From the NCBI RefSeq assembly GCF_036203305.1, contig NZ_CP108131.1, positions 2,604,001 through 2,668,000 on the forward strand: a stretch of DNA of 64,000 nucleotides, given 5' to 3'. Numbering within the stretch: position 1 is the first letter of the stretch; each line of letters starts with the position of its first letter. Position numbers and translations under genes: made by a program. Below are positions 62,813 through 64,000 of this stretch, one piece after another. The notes beneath the pieces are model-generated. The model saw nothing but the letters and a program-made list of their open reading frames with translations. It was not told where the DNA came from and made no database searches. This stretch comes from Streptomyces sp. NBC_00190. GTDB lineage: Bacteria > Actinomycetota > Actinomycetes > Streptomycetales > Streptomycetaceae.

Positions 62813-64000
<1,188 letters not shown>

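Overview
The window is a high-GC actinobacterial chromosome segment, almost certainly Streptomyces. It has strongly GC-biased third positions, frequent GTG starts, many 1-4 base start/stop overlaps (TGATG, ATGA, GTGA), a class A RNase P RNA, an in-frame TTA leucine codon in one small gene, and typical Streptomyces families (XRE-DUF397 pair, SCO2322-like protein, Rsm22-like protein, PASTA-less Ser/Thr kinases). No CRISPR array, tRNA, rRNA operon, prophage or large biosynthetic cluster was seen. It reads as core chromosome with light mobile-element traffic.

Layout. 1-3.2 kb: iron uptake operon efeO (5' truncated by the window), efeB, efeU, closed by an 18-bp-stem bidirectional terminator. 3.2-5.5 kb: a minus-strand SDR, PhzF and GNAT cluster. 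5.6-8.3 kb: a Bcr/CflA exporter whose stop codon is also the TA target of a palindromic MITE, followed directly by an intact IS630-family element that shares a TA with the MITE. 8.3-14.4 kb: Rsm22-like assembly factor, dimethylargininase, TetR, small primase/polymerase-like protein, YaaA and an RNB ribonuclease. 14.2-18.8 kb: a MerR gene back to back with rnpB, a TTA-containing small gene, and a coupled operon Nif3-like / zinc-ribbon (CTG start) / RNase H-phosphatase. 19-28.4 kb: lipid or steroid beta-oxidation genes in two minus-strand operons (MaoC, ADH, SDR; FadE34-like ACAD, thiolase/lipid-transfer protein), each with a KstR-type operator upstream. 28.5-36.6 kb: a plus-strand kinase fused to an MFS transporter facing three paralogous membrane kinases that form one operon with an XRE-DUF397 pair; an anti-sigma-like ATPase is divergent. 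37-46.5 kb: assorted single genes, including a DUF4259-SMI1 fusion, a cell-wall amidase, an F420 oxidoreductase and a large secreted beta-helix/PKD protein with three tandem C-terminal repeats. 46.5-49.8 kb: a glycosyltransferase, methyltransferase, alpha/alpha-barrel operon. 49.9-55.5 kb: kstR itself, an acyltransferase, a secreted protein, a ferredoxin/aldehyde dehydrogenase pair and a metallo-hydrolase. 55.5-61.9 kb: a cobalamin-riboswitch-controlled operon for a transcobalamin-like surface protein and a complete ECF transporter. 62.2-64 kb: a secreted transglycosylase-like protein and a thiolase.

How it fits together. The most coherent story is a KstR-like regulon. A KstR homologue (49956-50579) and sites matching TnnAACnnGTTnnA lie beside it, upstream of the MaoC-ADH-SDR operon and upstream of the FadE34-like operon; a one-mismatch site precedes the metallo-hydrolase. 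A second coherent unit is B12 acquisition: riboswitch, RBS-masking hairpin, B12-binding-type surface protein, and T, A1A2 and S components translated through overlapping start/stop codons. The least conventional items are the kinase-MFS fusion beside its three kinase relatives, the two MITEs with a shared core but different, still complementary, ends, and the coupled CTG start.
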